A stretch of 64,000 bases of DNA, from the NCBI GenBank assembly GCA_905147135.1, contig LR990050.1, positions 9,174,001-9,238,000 of the forward strand, in the 5' to 3' direction. This DNA is from Blastobasis lacticolella (taxonomy: Eukaryota; Arthropoda; Insecta; Lepidoptera; Blastobasidae). Below the pieces are notes generated by a model that saw nothing but the letters and a program-made list of their open reading frames with translations, ran no database searches and was not told where the DNA came from. The position numbers and the translations under genes are program-made. Below are positions 47,946 to 59,279 of the stretch, piece after piece. Each line of letters opens with the position of its first letter. Position 1 is the stretch's first letter.

Positions 47946-48274
47946 ATTATCATAATCGTCATCTCATCCGTTGTACGTCCGCTGAACTTTTCCAAGTATT
48001 CATAAACAATACATGTTTTGAATTATGTAAGTAGTAAGTAATTAGCTACGTAGCCAATTAGGTAACATTCCTTTAAATCAGTTTACTTGGATGTTCCTCT
48101 CTGCGAGTAATAATGCCATTCTTTACGTTGACATTTCGTGACATAATAATATAATCAGATCCTTTAATTGTTTTTTAAGGTCTTAGAGATGGCGTGAAAG
48201 TATAGTATTCATTTTTGGGATCAAGTTGTCTTAGTCTTGTGCGGCTTGAAACCCTCGCTTCGTTTTAAACTATG

Positions 48275-48585
48275 TACAGGTATTACAGTAAAAGTAGGAT
48301 AAACGTAGTAGAAATGAGAGCATTAAGAAGAATGGAAGGAGTGTCAATAAATGATAAAATACTGAATAGAGTAATGAGAGAACGTACCGGAGTAAAAGAA
48401 GACTAGTATAGAGAGAGGAATGCTGAGTTGATTTGGCAGATATATGTGGCTGCAGTGAAGGGAAGTGTTGGAAGGGGAAGACCAAGACTAAAATCAAATC
48501 AGTTATATTTTAAAGAAAGGTCATGTATGAAAAGGTTTGTAAATGTGGAAGGAACGAGAGAGATTTATCAGGATTTTTAAGCCCT
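48275..48585 (+). pseudogene. Retrotransposon C-terminal fragment (third lineage)
   Basis: Readable pieces are VVEMRALRRMEGVS, NDKILNRVMRERTGV, VGRGRPRLK, and SCMKRFVNVEGTREIY, with a TAG at about 48404. This pattern (MRxLRRxxGV ... GRGRPR ... CMKRxxNVE) is the tail of a reverse-transcriptase polyprotein often seen in moth genomes. It is broken by stops and lacks the catalytic domain. Confidence 0.6.
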
Positions 48586-49409
48586 CAACTCAGCAGCATA
48601 CGACAGCAGACCGCTCGAAAAATCCGCCGGGCGCTGCCCCTCCCAGTCCTGTGGAATTCTGCTCTGAAATAATACATTTTTAATGCAAAATATTGCAACG
48701 AATCGGTATAGTAATTTCCGAGGAAAATGGTAAAAGACATACATACACAAAGAATCTCTATCCCCAACGAATATACCGCCTCCGTTCCGTTTCGTCCGTC
48801 ATGAGGAGTGAAGGAAATATTTATTTACTCATTTTAGTCATTTTACAGTTTAGAGTACACACAAAATTTATATTTAATTACTTTACTTTTTCTTTACTAC
48901 ACTTTTTACGTTTTCCCGTACATTTCAAAAGCAATATTTATTCAACCCGTTCCCGTTATAAGCGGACGAGTGTAAAAATATCAATACATCACAAAAATAG
49001 GGGGTGAATATTGGTATGAACATTTTATTCTATACAAACTTTCAGCCCTTATTACGTCATATAAGAAACCTTCATGCCAAATTTCAAGCGCCTACATCTA
49101 GCGGTTTCGTCTATGCATTGTTAGCAGTTAGTCTATATTGCGAAATTCCACCCCCTGATTTACAGATTTCGCATTTTTAAATTTAATTATGCTACATGGT
49201 ATTGCGTCTTGCCAAATTGTATGATTATTGGTTAACGAGATGAACTTACTAGTCACCGACTACAAATGTGGCCGGATAGCAGGTTTTCCCGAATAGTCGG
49301 CACATCTCTTTTAAAAACCTATCCTTTTTCTTATCCATATCTTACATTTTATATAATAGAGTAAAACAGTAGAGACTAAGTCTTCGATTTTGTCCAATAA
49401 ATTTTGAAA

Positions 49410-49670
49410 GAATAAATAAATAAAAAACATGCTTATACAATTTACACAGCGCCATCTAGCCCCAAAGTAATTAAAACTTGTGTTATGGTGTTAGACAATA
49501 GATAAACTACTTATCAATTTTTTTAAATACATACTTATACATATAACACCCAGACCCGTAACAGAAATTTAATTCATCATTTCAATTTCTGCCCGTTCGG
49601 GAATCGTACCCAGGACCTCTGCGTGGCAGACCGTGGCAGATGTTAACCACTGAACCACTTAGGTCGTCAG
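49410..49670 (-). mobile_element. SINE-A copy 5
   Basis: Full-length minus-strand copy with (AAAT)n at the tail side and a head carrying a short duplication of gaccgtggcaga (about 49628-49640). Confidence 0.75.
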
Positions 49671-50666
49671 TAATACTCGTATTATAATTAATATTAGTAT
49701 TAGTATGAAGTTTAGGGGATCCTCCCCATTTTAGCACCGCACAACGAAAAGTCCGCAACTAAATAAATCTTCCTCCTTTACATCTTCCGGCATCATTATT
49801 AGAATAACCATCACAGTTACAAGTAAGTAAGCTATTCACGTTAATGAGTAATAGTCTACTAACTTGTAAAATGCGTTTTATGATGTCATAAAGTCTGGCA
49901 CAGGGTGGTATTATGATGAAAAGACGGTTCAAAGTATACATATGTGTTACCTGTGACTCTCTCTCTGGTGTGGAGTTCTTTGGGTAACCAAAGAACTTTT
50001 CCAGTTATTTGACTTGAGTGATTTGTTTTAAGTGATTTTTATTGCAGTTATGGAGAGAAAATAAAAGCTATTTTTACTTATTTATAAAACTTTAAAAACA
50101 ATTACTGAGTTATAAACACAATTATTAAGATTCCATAAATGTGTTTTATGAAATTAAAGCAATATTACAATATAATACAGCGCAAATTAGGTGCATGTAA
50201 AGCGACTTTTAACTTTTAACAGTGCTATAGGTACAAAAAATTGTTCTATAAGTACTTGCTTTATTTTAGCTTGTTAACGGTTTTTAAACCTTTATATCAA
50301 TAGTTAACAAAACTCAAATAAGCCAATAGGCATTCTCAAATGCTTTTATACGACGGGCTGTCACTCACGGACTGTCACCGCTAAGTTTATTCAAGCTTTT
50401 TGCGAATTAAGAAGTTATTAGACCGTTTTGCTAGTTGCTTGACATTACTTGACATAGTACTTTCAGTATTTAGAAAAAATATTTCTTACAAGTTTTAATT
50501 TCATAAAACTATTATTTTATGGAATCTTAATAATTGTTTTTAGCGAACACAAAGCGTTGTAACTAGCTTCTTATGTCTTTTAAAAGTAAAAGGCACATAA
50601 AGGTAGGAAACTGATTTTGTTCTGTAAAGGCTTTTCTACATTTCTTTTATAACGTACCATGATTTA

Positions 50667-50921
50667 AATAATAAATAAATAAATATTCGTATACAAATTC
50701 ACACAGCGCGATCTAGCCCCAAACTAAGCAAAGCTTGTACTATGGGTGCTAGATAACTGATATACTACTTAATTACTTTTAAATACATACTTATTATACA
50801 TAGAACACCCAGACCCGTAACAGAAATTAAAATTCATCATTTCAATTTCTGCCCGGCCGGGAATCGAACCCGGGACCTCTTGCGTGGCAGACCGGCATGT
50901 TGACCATTGAACCACTCAGGT
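50667..50921 (-). mobile_element. SINE-A copy 6
   Basis: Full-length minus-strand copy with a well-kept tRNA-like head (gcccggccgggaatcgaacc on the + strand) and an (AAAT)n tail. This is one of the least diverged copies in the window. Confidence 0.8.
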
Positions 50922-51426
50922 AAATATAATCACCATTAGAACCAATTCTATAAACATTAAACAATGAATTAATTGAAATTCCCATCAACAAGTCTAACCT
51001 AATACAAAAAAGCCCGAACCGCAGGCGTAGGTAAAGTCGTCGAGACCTAAGATGACATGCTGCATAACTATAATTATGCTGTCTGTCTGTCTCCTCACCT
51101 TCCAACCGGAACAGCACAACGCGAGCATTGTTGTTTGGCGGCATAAATAGATAAGACTTCACATAGTGCTCTCCTAAGTAATAGATACTGACTTCTTATA
51201 TACATTCAGCACTGAAAGCAGTAAAGCATAGAATGGTATGGTATACCTGCCGTCACGGCACTGTCCAGGGTGACCAGGGTTGTCATAGTGCATCCCCGCT
51301 TCAGGTAAACTGGGATTGAGGATGCGCATCTTGGTGGCTAGCTGAACAGAGAACGTAGAAACATTGATTTGAAAGGATTTCAATGTTAAGGCAGGACCTT
51401 ATTTTCACAACGATATACTCGTAAGT

Positions 51427-51709
51427 AATAAATAAATAAATAAAAAATAAATATGCTTGAACATTTCACACAGCGCCATCTAGCCTCACAGTAAGCAATC
51501 CTTATGTTATGTGTACCAGAAAATTGATACATTACTTACAAACATTTTTTAAATACATTCTTATTATACATACAACACCCAGACCCGTTACAGAAATTAA
51601 AATTCATCATTTCAATTTCTGCCTGGCCGGGAATCGAACCCGGGACAGAGGTCCCGGGACCTCTGCGTGTAAAGAGGCATGTTAACTAATTAAACCACTC
51701 ATGTCGTCA
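51427..51709 (-). mobile_element. SINE-A copy 7 with internal palindrome
   Basis: Full-length minus-strand copy. In the B-box region it has an extra inverted segment, CAGAGGTCCCGGGACCTCTG at 51646-51665, a perfect 20 bp palindrome absent from other copies. Confidence 0.75.
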
Positions 51710-51910
51710 CCACTTCTGTAATATTTTTAGTGACGCTATTTTTCTTGAATGCTTCCTGTCATGACGAGGAAGACGTTCATCAAATTCACGTCAAAAATAT
51801 AGATGGCAGGAGTGGATGGGATAGTTGAACTAGACTGTTTCAGGATCAAATCGAGGTCATTTTTTAAATAAAACGATAAGTCATGTTTACACGAAACGAA
51901 GAACTTGTGA

Positions 51911-51983
51911 AAATAATAATAAATAAACAAATATGCTTGGACAAATTCATACAGCGCCATCTAGCCCCAAAGTAAGCAAAGCT
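51911..51983 (-). mobile_element. SINE-A copy 8, tail-side fragment
   Basis: Only the 3' 70 bp are present (atgcttggacaaattcatac and agcgccatctagccccaaag). The sequence then switches to a retrotransposon C-terminal scrap at 51984. Confidence 0.7.
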
Positions 51984-52075
51984 CATGAAAGTTCATGAAT
52001 GTGGAAGAAGTGATAGAGGTTAGTCAGAACTAGCAGGTAGACACAATGCAGTCTCTGCTAACTCATAAGAGGAAA
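51984..52075 (+). pseudogene. Small retrotransposon C-terminal scrap (third lineage)
   Basis: The bases gttcatgaatgtggaagaag and following encode FMNVEEVIEV, matching the NVE motif at the end of the 48275-48585 element. It abuts the truncated SINE-A copy at 51911-51983, so one of the two probably inserted into, or recombined with, the other. Confidence 0.4.
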
Positions 52076-52277
52076 AGGCGTGAAGTTTACTGTGACATCT
52101 AGTGAACAATTGTGGATACATACATACATAGATACATAGCGCTACGTCTTTTTCCCGTAGGCAAGCAGAGACCACATCGTTGCACTTGTTGGATTTTGGA
52201 TGTTGGAACGAACAATCGTTATTAATTTTTGTTTATTATGTATTATCGTCAATCTGGTAGTTGGCCGTGTGGTGTCC

Positions 52278-52481
52278 ATCATCACAGCCCATAACAATCC
52301 ACTGCAGGACTTCGGGCCTCTCCCACAAAAGGGGAGGTCATTGCTTTGCAGGCGGGTTGGAGATCGCAGTGCAGTTGATGTAAATCTACCTAGAAAGATG
52401 CTGCTGCCCATCTTTCGGATTTGTCCCTTAGTCGCCTCTTACGACACCCACGGGAAGAGATGGGGTGGTGCTATTCTTTGA
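52278..52481 (-). mobile_element. SINE-B copy 4, inserted into copy 5
   Basis: The copy is bounded by GTGTGGTGTCC at 52267-52277 and 52482-52492. The right-hand one is also the start of copy 5, so copy 4 landed in the end of copy 5 in the opposite orientation and duplicated 11 bp. A segment near 52343 (the ccataatctccacg block) is deleted. Confidence 0.8.
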
Positions 52482-52714
52482 GTGTGGTGTCCGGCAGAGT
52501 AGAATAGCACCAACCCCTTACACTAATGGGTGTCGTACAAGGCGACTAATATTTTCGAGGCAAAAGATCAAGAGTCTCCGTATTCTGGAAAACAGGCAGC
52601 AGAAAACTCTGCGATCTCCAACCCGCCTGCCAAGCGTGGAGATTATGGCAATAACCTCCCCTTTCGTGGGAGAGGTCCCAAGTCTGAGACTGTTACGGGC
52701 TGTGATGATGATGA
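52482..52714 (+). mobile_element. SINE-B copy 5, host of the nested insertion
   Basis: Begins gtgtggtgtccggcagagta, has ggtgtcgtacaaggcgacta and ggagattatggcaataacct, and ends in gggctgtgatgatgatgaa, the GATGAT tail. It is on the + strand, so with copy 4 it forms a 430 bp head-to-head inverted pair. Confidence 0.8.
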
Positions 52715-55700
52715 ATCTGGTATTTGACTGCCAGCAGACCGCAGCTGATGTTAAGAGATGGGACGGCTCTAGTGAAACGGGGCAGCGGAACTACACTAAC
52801 TACTAACTTATACGAGTAAATAATAGTTTTGTCGCGTCGCACCGCTGCCATACAGTTACGCATACCATATTTTGGTAACAAATATGATTCATAATAAATA
52901 TCAGTCATCGTCCCATTCCAAGATTTGCAATACCTCCATACTTGCCGCAATTGTAGGTCCACAGCCTAGGCCTATGATGATGATGATACTAATGCAAATA
53001 ACACAAATTTAATATTTTACTTTTTAAACTTTACTTGTTATTATGTTTTTGTAATGTATAAATATTGTAAATATCTCTTTTAATGTAATTAATAAATGAA
53101 TAAGCAAATTTAATAGTTATTTCCATTTCTGTATTTTCGCGGCGTGTTCACGAGATCTGGACTTACCCTTAGGTGCTACTGTAATAACATTTGTTGTACC
53201 GCATAGTAAGCTTAACGGAATAAGTAAAGTCAACAATTATTAGCTCAGCTTCGCAGGAGATCCTCAGGCCACATCATTACATATAAATGAAGCAATGCAC
53301 TAGCAGTTTTATTGCCTTTTATGAGACGACACTCGAAGGCACCTCATCTAATTGGCATAGAAATGGCGTGCTGGCACTCCACTTAGCCTTCGAAGATGAC
53401 TCTTGTATACTTCTAACTTCAGATTAAGTGGATATACCATATGGTTTAGTGTTATGTGATTCAGATTATTCTGCGTGTTACTTCGTGTGTTTATTGGACT
53501 CTAACACTTCTTGTGTTAGCATAGAAGAATTTGCTGTTAATATGTACACGTATTAGGAATTTACCTGATTGTGGCAGCATAGATTTTAATGTAATGTTAT
53601 AGTTCTTATCGATGATCTCTTATAGCGTATAATATTTTATCTGACATCCATTGTTGAACATCAGGGTAGGTAAAATGCAAATTACACGGTCAATTTAACC
53701 CGTGGCACTGAAATAAAACTTAATGTTAAGCCAACGAACGCCGTCTTTACCAAGCCATCTCCATAATTCATGTGAATTTATAAAACGATCCAAAGATCTG
53801 CTGTTCTGGGCGTAATTCTTTGCAATCATGAAGGTGCATACTGCGTACACTTTCGCTCTTGTATTGAATTTTACACAAAAGGTGGTAATTTTCCGGCCGC
53901 GTGATGACATTAATAGCGTCGGGCTCGCAGTAAACAATATTTTTTTTGCATAAAACTGTTTCGCGTTTGGCCGAGTGCGCTCCCCTTGCATTAGTTTGCA
54001 TGCTAACGCGACGGCTCTGCGCCGGCGCACCTGCGCAGCCCGCTCTCTGTACCTCGGTACAATTAAGCTGCACTTCTTAAATGTTCAATGCTCGAGTTTA
54101 CTGTTGCATTCTTTACATGACATACGTCAAATATAACATGAATATACATGATCTTTAGCAGTTTTACTGACGATATCTTATAATTATTCAAATTTTTAAT
54201 GAGCGATCATCGCCTAAGACCGGTAAATGCAGATTAATATACATAATTGGGCACTTCAATCGGACACGTCACCCGAAACCGATAGAACATTCTTCAAAAT
54301 TGCATTAATGGTGATGTCAATTACCTAAACAAATGTCTAGTTATATCGATAAAACGTTAACAAATAGGAGAATGAAGCCATAAAAGCGTAAAAGCCAGCA
54401 ATCAATAAATAAGAGCGCGGACCATGCGCCCGAGTCAACGCCAGTCAATACATTCTAATCAGTGATTTATTGCCACTAATCCTCAGCTCAGCACAAATAA
54501 GCTATCTTGTCGACTTAATGTAGTATCAGCTCAGGCGTGAAACTCCCGCGCACACTAAGTGGTCCTTCCAGTTTCCACTCGAAATATTTTAATAAGGCCT
54601 CACTGCTCACGCACCCAAATAAAAACACACACACGCCCTCGCCGACACCGACTCCTTTAAACAACATCGACCCGTTCGACTCGGCTTTATTTATAATAGT
54701 AGCGACACTAAGAATCTACATTTTGCTCTAAACGGTGTTAATTTATTGACCGTGGGCAGATAATATCACTTTTTTCTCCCATTATTAAAGCGATTACACC
54801 AGAAATTATACGCCGAAGTCCAGTCCTGAGTGGCTGATTAAACGGGGCGCTCGAAGGAATGTGGGCTCTATGCTCGCCGCAGGAGAGCTATTTTCCTTCG
54901 ACGGCGACCGCGGGCTTCGATAATGCTTTCCTTGACGAAATCGCCGCGTGGACTCGCTAATAAAAGTGTTAAGTTATGGACAAGTTATGCCACTTGCATT
55001 AATTTCGATGCTCAACCTGATAAACAAATTATAGTATATTAACTTAATAGCTTAATTTATAATTGAATATCTTTATCGTGTATTCATAGGAATGCATTGT
55101 TATTGTCTGTGTTTAGCATATCTGGACACCATTAACGACAAATTGCTCGGGTAAAATTGAGTTTATTTAATCTAGAAGTGAATATTTAAAGCCTGCATAA
55201 GGCATCCAACCTAATAAGTAATTATATATTCATACAGCATTAATATTCCTTGTACTCAGTCTTCTTAATTTTGATTTTGATTTAGGTAGGTACCTATATC
55301 AAGTCAAGTAATATGAGTCGGAATCAAAATTAATGTGATATTAGAATGCTTGTAATTTGATTACAATGGCCGCCTCCACTATGACACAATGTCATGATGC
55401 CGTAATGACAGTGAGCACCATTGACCAGCCTAAGTAACGTGGTAGGTAGGCAGCAGATTATTTCGCCGGAGGCATCGCTCATTACCGAAACGGGGGTAAA
55501 AAATGAATGTTATTTCAACAAGGCTTAGTCGCGTCAGATGAGCGCAGTAATTTGTTTGGACTTGATGGCTTACTTCATTCTCTCGGCCTATGGTTTTATG
55601 AGATCGTAAAACAGTGACCAAATTGGGCAACTATCTCGGGCTCGACCCTTCGTGACATTATTCGAGGAGTCCGGCTCTAATTGAGTTGATTTAGTGAGGT

Positions 55701-56099
55701 TTGTGGGTGTTTTTGTCTCAGCCGAGAGAGTTCTCGAATAAAATAAAAATTTAAAACGATTGGTCAAGTTTTATCGACATTATAAAGTTAGCTCTGCACC
55801 CGTACAGACGGAGTGAGGGCCTTATTTCATTTAATGATTTATTACGTAAATGAGGTATTCCTAAGTGAGTATTACATGGAGTTCTTCAAGATGGACGTGA
55901 AAAGGATAGATAAGAAGGGATACCCCTGGTAATGCAAACGTCCTTAGGCTACGGTAAATGGTTACCACCAGGTTTACTATTGTTGACCACCCTAGTGTTA
56001 AGAAAGAGAGGATATAGGCAATATAAGAAAGACAGGAGGAAATAAAGTCACGCGGTAGTGTAACCAAGTGGTCTCACAAAAGGAACGAAGACCTGAATT
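52715..56099. other. Intron 1 stretch without recognised exon
   Basis: 53690-54080 is repeat-poor with some CpG, and 54230-54960 contains many TAAT and TTTAT words in unique sequence, so enhancers are possible. No coding exon recognised. Confidence 0.3.
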
Positions 56100-56460
56100 C
56101 ACAATGGCGTGTTGGTACCAGCAACTCAATGTATGGATGTGAATGTTGGGTATGGCAAAAGAAACATGTGGAATTGCGCTCCCTACAGAGTATGACAAAG
56201 GGCACCGTAGCCTAGGTGATACTATGAGGAATAGTGTGATAGGAGTTCGTTGTAAGCTGAAGGATAATGTTGTGATTAAAATTGAAACAGGTATGCTAAG
56301 ATTGTTTGAATATGTGGAGAGGATGGATGAAAGACGGCTTACGAAAGGTATCTATCCTCCGAAAGTGAATAAAAAGGTTGGCAGAGGGCGGCCGAGGATA
56401 TGTTGATAGTCTCTGCCTATCTCTGTGAAATACGATCATGAGTATATAAGTGTAAGCTAT
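56100..56460 (+). pseudogene. Retrotransposon C-terminal fragment (third lineage) before exon 2
   Basis: MLRLFEYVERMDERRLTKGI and VNKKVGRGRPRIC can be read between about 56291 and 56403. This is the LRWFGHVERMDERRL...VGRGRPR motif of a non-LTR element C-terminus. Upstream, SMYGCECW at about 56130 fits the MLYGSECW region. After it, agtctctgcctatctctgtg continues into a 3' tail seen again at 61430-61470. Degraded by frameshifts. Confidence 0.65.
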
Positions 56461-57049
56461 AAATATCACTCGTTTGTCGTTTCGGGTCATTCGTTCCCTA
56501 TTGACTGCAGGAACAGTTCTGCGGGCCTATGAGGCGTGGTCTCGTACCCAAACCATACGACCCAGCAGGACATTAGGCGCGCCTGTCAGCGGCTTTATCT
56601 CATACCCGTGCCCCACTGGTGTACGTAGAGTCTATAGAGTGCCGAAAGCTCTGTTGTGCCTCTTCAAGTACCTATCCCATATTTTACTCCTGTACTTTTG
56701 AAATATTTTATTTTGTAAACTGCAGAATTAAAACGTTCTCCAGACTGGGAATTGACTTTGGGACCAGCATGGTGACCACTGAACCGCTCAAATCATCACT
56801 GTAAAAAAAAATTAATTAAAAGCCAATCCAATAATTCCATGAAACTTAATTTTGTTTTGAACCTTATACATTGTTTTGGTTAATATGTTTAATGAAGTTA
56901 AATAAAGTGACATTGTCTTCAGTTAAAACTCCCTAAATAAAGATTTAAAAACATAAATTTAGTCCCACTACTCCCAGCACCTACAGTTGAATGCTACCTA
57001 ATCCCCACGATACAGTCCAAATCTCTTACACCGATTTTTATGATTTCAG

Positions 57050-57244
57050 TGGCCGTGTCCCCGGCGTCCTCCGGCGGCGGGGGTGGCGGGGGCGGTTCTG
57101 GCCCCCTCTACGCGGGGGCGTCGCACCCCCTCTCGTCCCTGCTGTCACAGCAGCGACTCCTGGAGCTGTCCCGCTTCGGACTGCGGCACTACGACATCGC
57201 CCACCATGTGCTGTCCCAGCAAGGTGCTGTTACTAAGTTGCTTG
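57050..57244 (+). CDS. eyg: Eyegone-class Pax protein, coding exon 2 with partial paired domain
   Basis: The exon follows the acceptor tgatttcag and ends at CTTG|GTAAGC. It is 195 bp and begins and ends in phase 1. It encodes residues 44-108 of the joined product. A run of eight glycines lies at residues 52-59, a GPLYAGASHPL linker follows, and then LLELSRFGLRHYD (80-92) and LSQQGAVTKLLG (98-109). The last part aligns by eye with helices 1 to 3 of the Pax PAI subdomain, where classical Pax proteins have IVELA, CDISR and VSKILG. The N-terminal beta-hairpin of a classical paired domain (GVNQLGG and following) is missing, which is the known hallmark of eyegone/toe. The RED subdomain (usually IGGSKPKVATP after this junction) and homeodomain must lie beyond base 64000. 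Identity is from memory of the family, not a search. Confidence 0.85.
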
Positions 57245-57442
57245 GTAAGCCCTTTGGTGGTGAACCTCAGATCCTCAGTAGGATAGTAGGTGCGACAAGG
57301 AGATTGGGAAAATAAATTACAGCCGTGAAGGTGGATAACTTTTGAATTTATTTGAGGACCTAGGCGTAGGAACCCGTCCAGCCTGAGGAGGCTATGATTC
57401 TCTACATTTATGATACCTACATACAAGAAACTAGATTTTTTT

Positions 57443-57516
57443 ATGCTACTCATTGACAAATGCGTAGATCTGATAGAAAGCCATAATAGTCATCCATGAT
57501 ATATACGACTCATGCA
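57443..57516 (+). repeat. SINE-F fragment in intron 2
   Basis: tgctactcattgacaaatgc and tctgatagaaagccataata match the family start with several changes. It begins right before the minus-strand retrotransposon piece. Confidence 0.35.
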
Positions 57517-57524
57517 CTAAATCA

Positions 57525-57795
57525 TATCAGCCAAAAAACTACCACTGCTGGGCATAAGATCCCCCAGAGAGAGATACCCCCAGAGATCCCCACACAAACC
57601 GGACCCAGCTAGTACATGCGATCTTTACCAGGTCGTCGGTCCACGTAAAGGGAGGCCAACCCACCCTGCGTCTTCCGGTACGTGGTTGTTACTCTAGAAC
57701 TTTAATGCCCCATCGGCCATCTGTTCTGCGAACTATGTCCCCTGCCCACTGCCACTTAAGCCTGAGTCCTTCGGGCTATATCGATGACCATGATG
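57525..57795 (-). pseudogene. Non-LTR retrotransposon 3' end (second lineage), minus strand, in intron 2
   Basis: Minus-strand translation gives LKWQWAGDIVRRTDGRWG, IKVLE-stop and then QPRTGRRRVGWPPFTWTDDL. This is the same C-terminal domain as at 26770-26985, with a TAA in place of a tryptophan codon and decay toward the end (about 57540-57590). It is 5' truncated and lies antisense to the Pax gene, about 280 bp after exon 2. Confidence 0.8.
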
Positions 57796-58140
57796 CGTTT
57801 GCGGACTTAGCACCCAAGTACCTAGGTTTCACGTAACAATAACTTCCCAAATGAAAACATTAGTTAAAGATAAGCTTTTATTTTAACGATCGGTCAGAAT
57901 ACTCGTAAGATTAATCAAACGAACAAGCCCAAATTCCATGAATTTATCAAACCTAGTGTAGGAATTCCTGACTCCTTTCGGCTTCATCCTCAGACCCTGA
58001 ACACCAGTCTTTATCAACACAAAACAAACACGTCTAAACACGAGCTCTTTATCATTTATAGTTCAGGAGTTCCTATAGTCACCTTCTGATTTGATTATCA
58101 GGTCAGCTTGATGGTATTATAACACTGCGTCGTCTCCGAA

Positions 58141-58262
58141 CTTATTTATTTAACTATTTATTGCACACAATAAAGAAATACAGAGCTATAACATAGATAT
58201 AACTGACACAACAGGCACTAATTATTTCTAAAAGAAATTTCTTCCAGCAGGCCTACAGAAAG
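58141..58262 (-). repeat. SINE-G copy in intron 2
   Basis: cttatttatttaactattta, ttgcacacaataaagaaata and aatttcttccagcaggccta match the other two copies. The next 60 bp hold three close repeats of acattaggag (58265-58310). Confidence 0.5.
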
Positions 58263-58826
58263 CATTACATTAGGAGACTCACATTAGGAGCAAGACTTAC
58301 ATTAGGAGGCATGAAAATTCAAGAAGTGGTTCTAGTTCAGCTTTCAACTTTGACCCACAACTTGATAACATTGCAAGAATGCAGAACCGCAGGTGCGATC
58401 ACTATGAGGACTACGATGATCTGCGTTTTGCCTATAATGGTGTTAGCTACATGGAACTCTCAGAGGCACCTAGCTTTTCTAATGCGTATTCTACACACAA
58501 CTGTCTCCTATGTCTATGTGTCTTGAAAGGGGCTCTTAGTCAGACAGCTGTTGCCGATGAAGTGCAACGATGACGAGAAAGCCCCATAATAGTTAACTGA
58601 ACGATATATTGTGATTGTGATATTTCGTTCTGTTTAGAATAAGAATTGTAAATACAACACGATGCATTTCTATTCTCCACATTCCATACACTAAAATTTT
58701 AGTCATTATAGGTAGGTACAGCAGGTCACTTAGTAGAAAACGTGGTGATTGCATGGCACACTATCTAAGTACAACTATGCCTCTACGTTAGCTATAAGAA
58801 CGAAGTAATACCCAGCATTTAGCTAC

Positions 58827-59279
58827 CTACTGATCATCGGTTCCACTACAATTAGTGTGTGCATTATTTATAGAGAGCGCGGAGTCTCCTCGGCCATATT
58901 GATTTATACAACCGTCCTGCGGCGAATTGGCTCGCGGGCCGTTACTCGCAACTAAGTTATTTGCCATAATTACCACGGCGGCGTCCGGCCCACGCCTGCG
59001 CATTGATTCTGACCTACAACCTACATAGATATCTATCGTTATTTCAGTGTTCCTGTGTGCCTTTAAAATATTTACGGGCTTCAAACTAACCCCAAAAAAG
59101 CTCCCAACGCATCCCGCTTTCGGAAATTTAAACGGCCGCTTGTAAAAGAATGATGATTCGTTAATTTTACGACCGTGGTTATCTCCTGATTTATTATGTG
59201 GAAATAAAAATACTTCTGCGCATGCAGAATCATAACCGATTATTAATATAAATGATATCAAAGCATACATTGACAACAC
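58827..59279 (-). CDS. 150-codon open frame with signal-peptide-like start, status unknown
   Basis: On the minus strand the frame begins MLSMYALISFILIIGYDSAC, which resembles a secretion signal, with a possible cleavage after ACA. The remainder is hydrophilic and I recognise no domain. It lies in a repeat-poor block of the Pax intron 2, antisense to the gene. Chance ORF in a regulatory island is the more likely reading. Confidence 0.12.
   Translation of the reverse strand: MLSMYALISFILIIGYDSACAEVFLFPHNKSGDNHGRKINESSFFYKRPFKFPKAGCVGSFFGVSLKPVNILKAHRNTEITIDIYVGCRSESMRRRGPDAAVVIMANNLVASNGPRANSPQDGCINQYGRGDSALSINNAHTNCSGTDDQ

Larger units (their letters stand above)
41028..57049 (+). other. Intron 1 of the eyegone-class gene
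   Basis: A 16,022 bp intron is bounded by GTGAGT at 41028 and a pyrimidine-rich tract ending in ttcag at 57049. It is filled with SINE-A copies (all on the minus strand), nested SINE-B copies, pieces of non-LTR retrotransposon and several repeat-poor CpG-rich blocks (for example 44270-44620). No additional coding exon was recognised inside it. A small or noncoding alternative exon could be missed without transcript data. Confidence 0.75.

Noticed and set aside
47534..48034. The longest open frame in the window (166 codons, +)
   Set aside because: It crosses a frameshifted RTE 3' end and its GATGAT tail; the frame matches the RTE product only in part and has no domain of its own.
57040..57315. 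Single-exon gene at 57040-57315
   Set aside because: The ATG at 57040 lies in the acceptor region, and the frame after 57244 is intron sequence with a clear GTAAGC donor.
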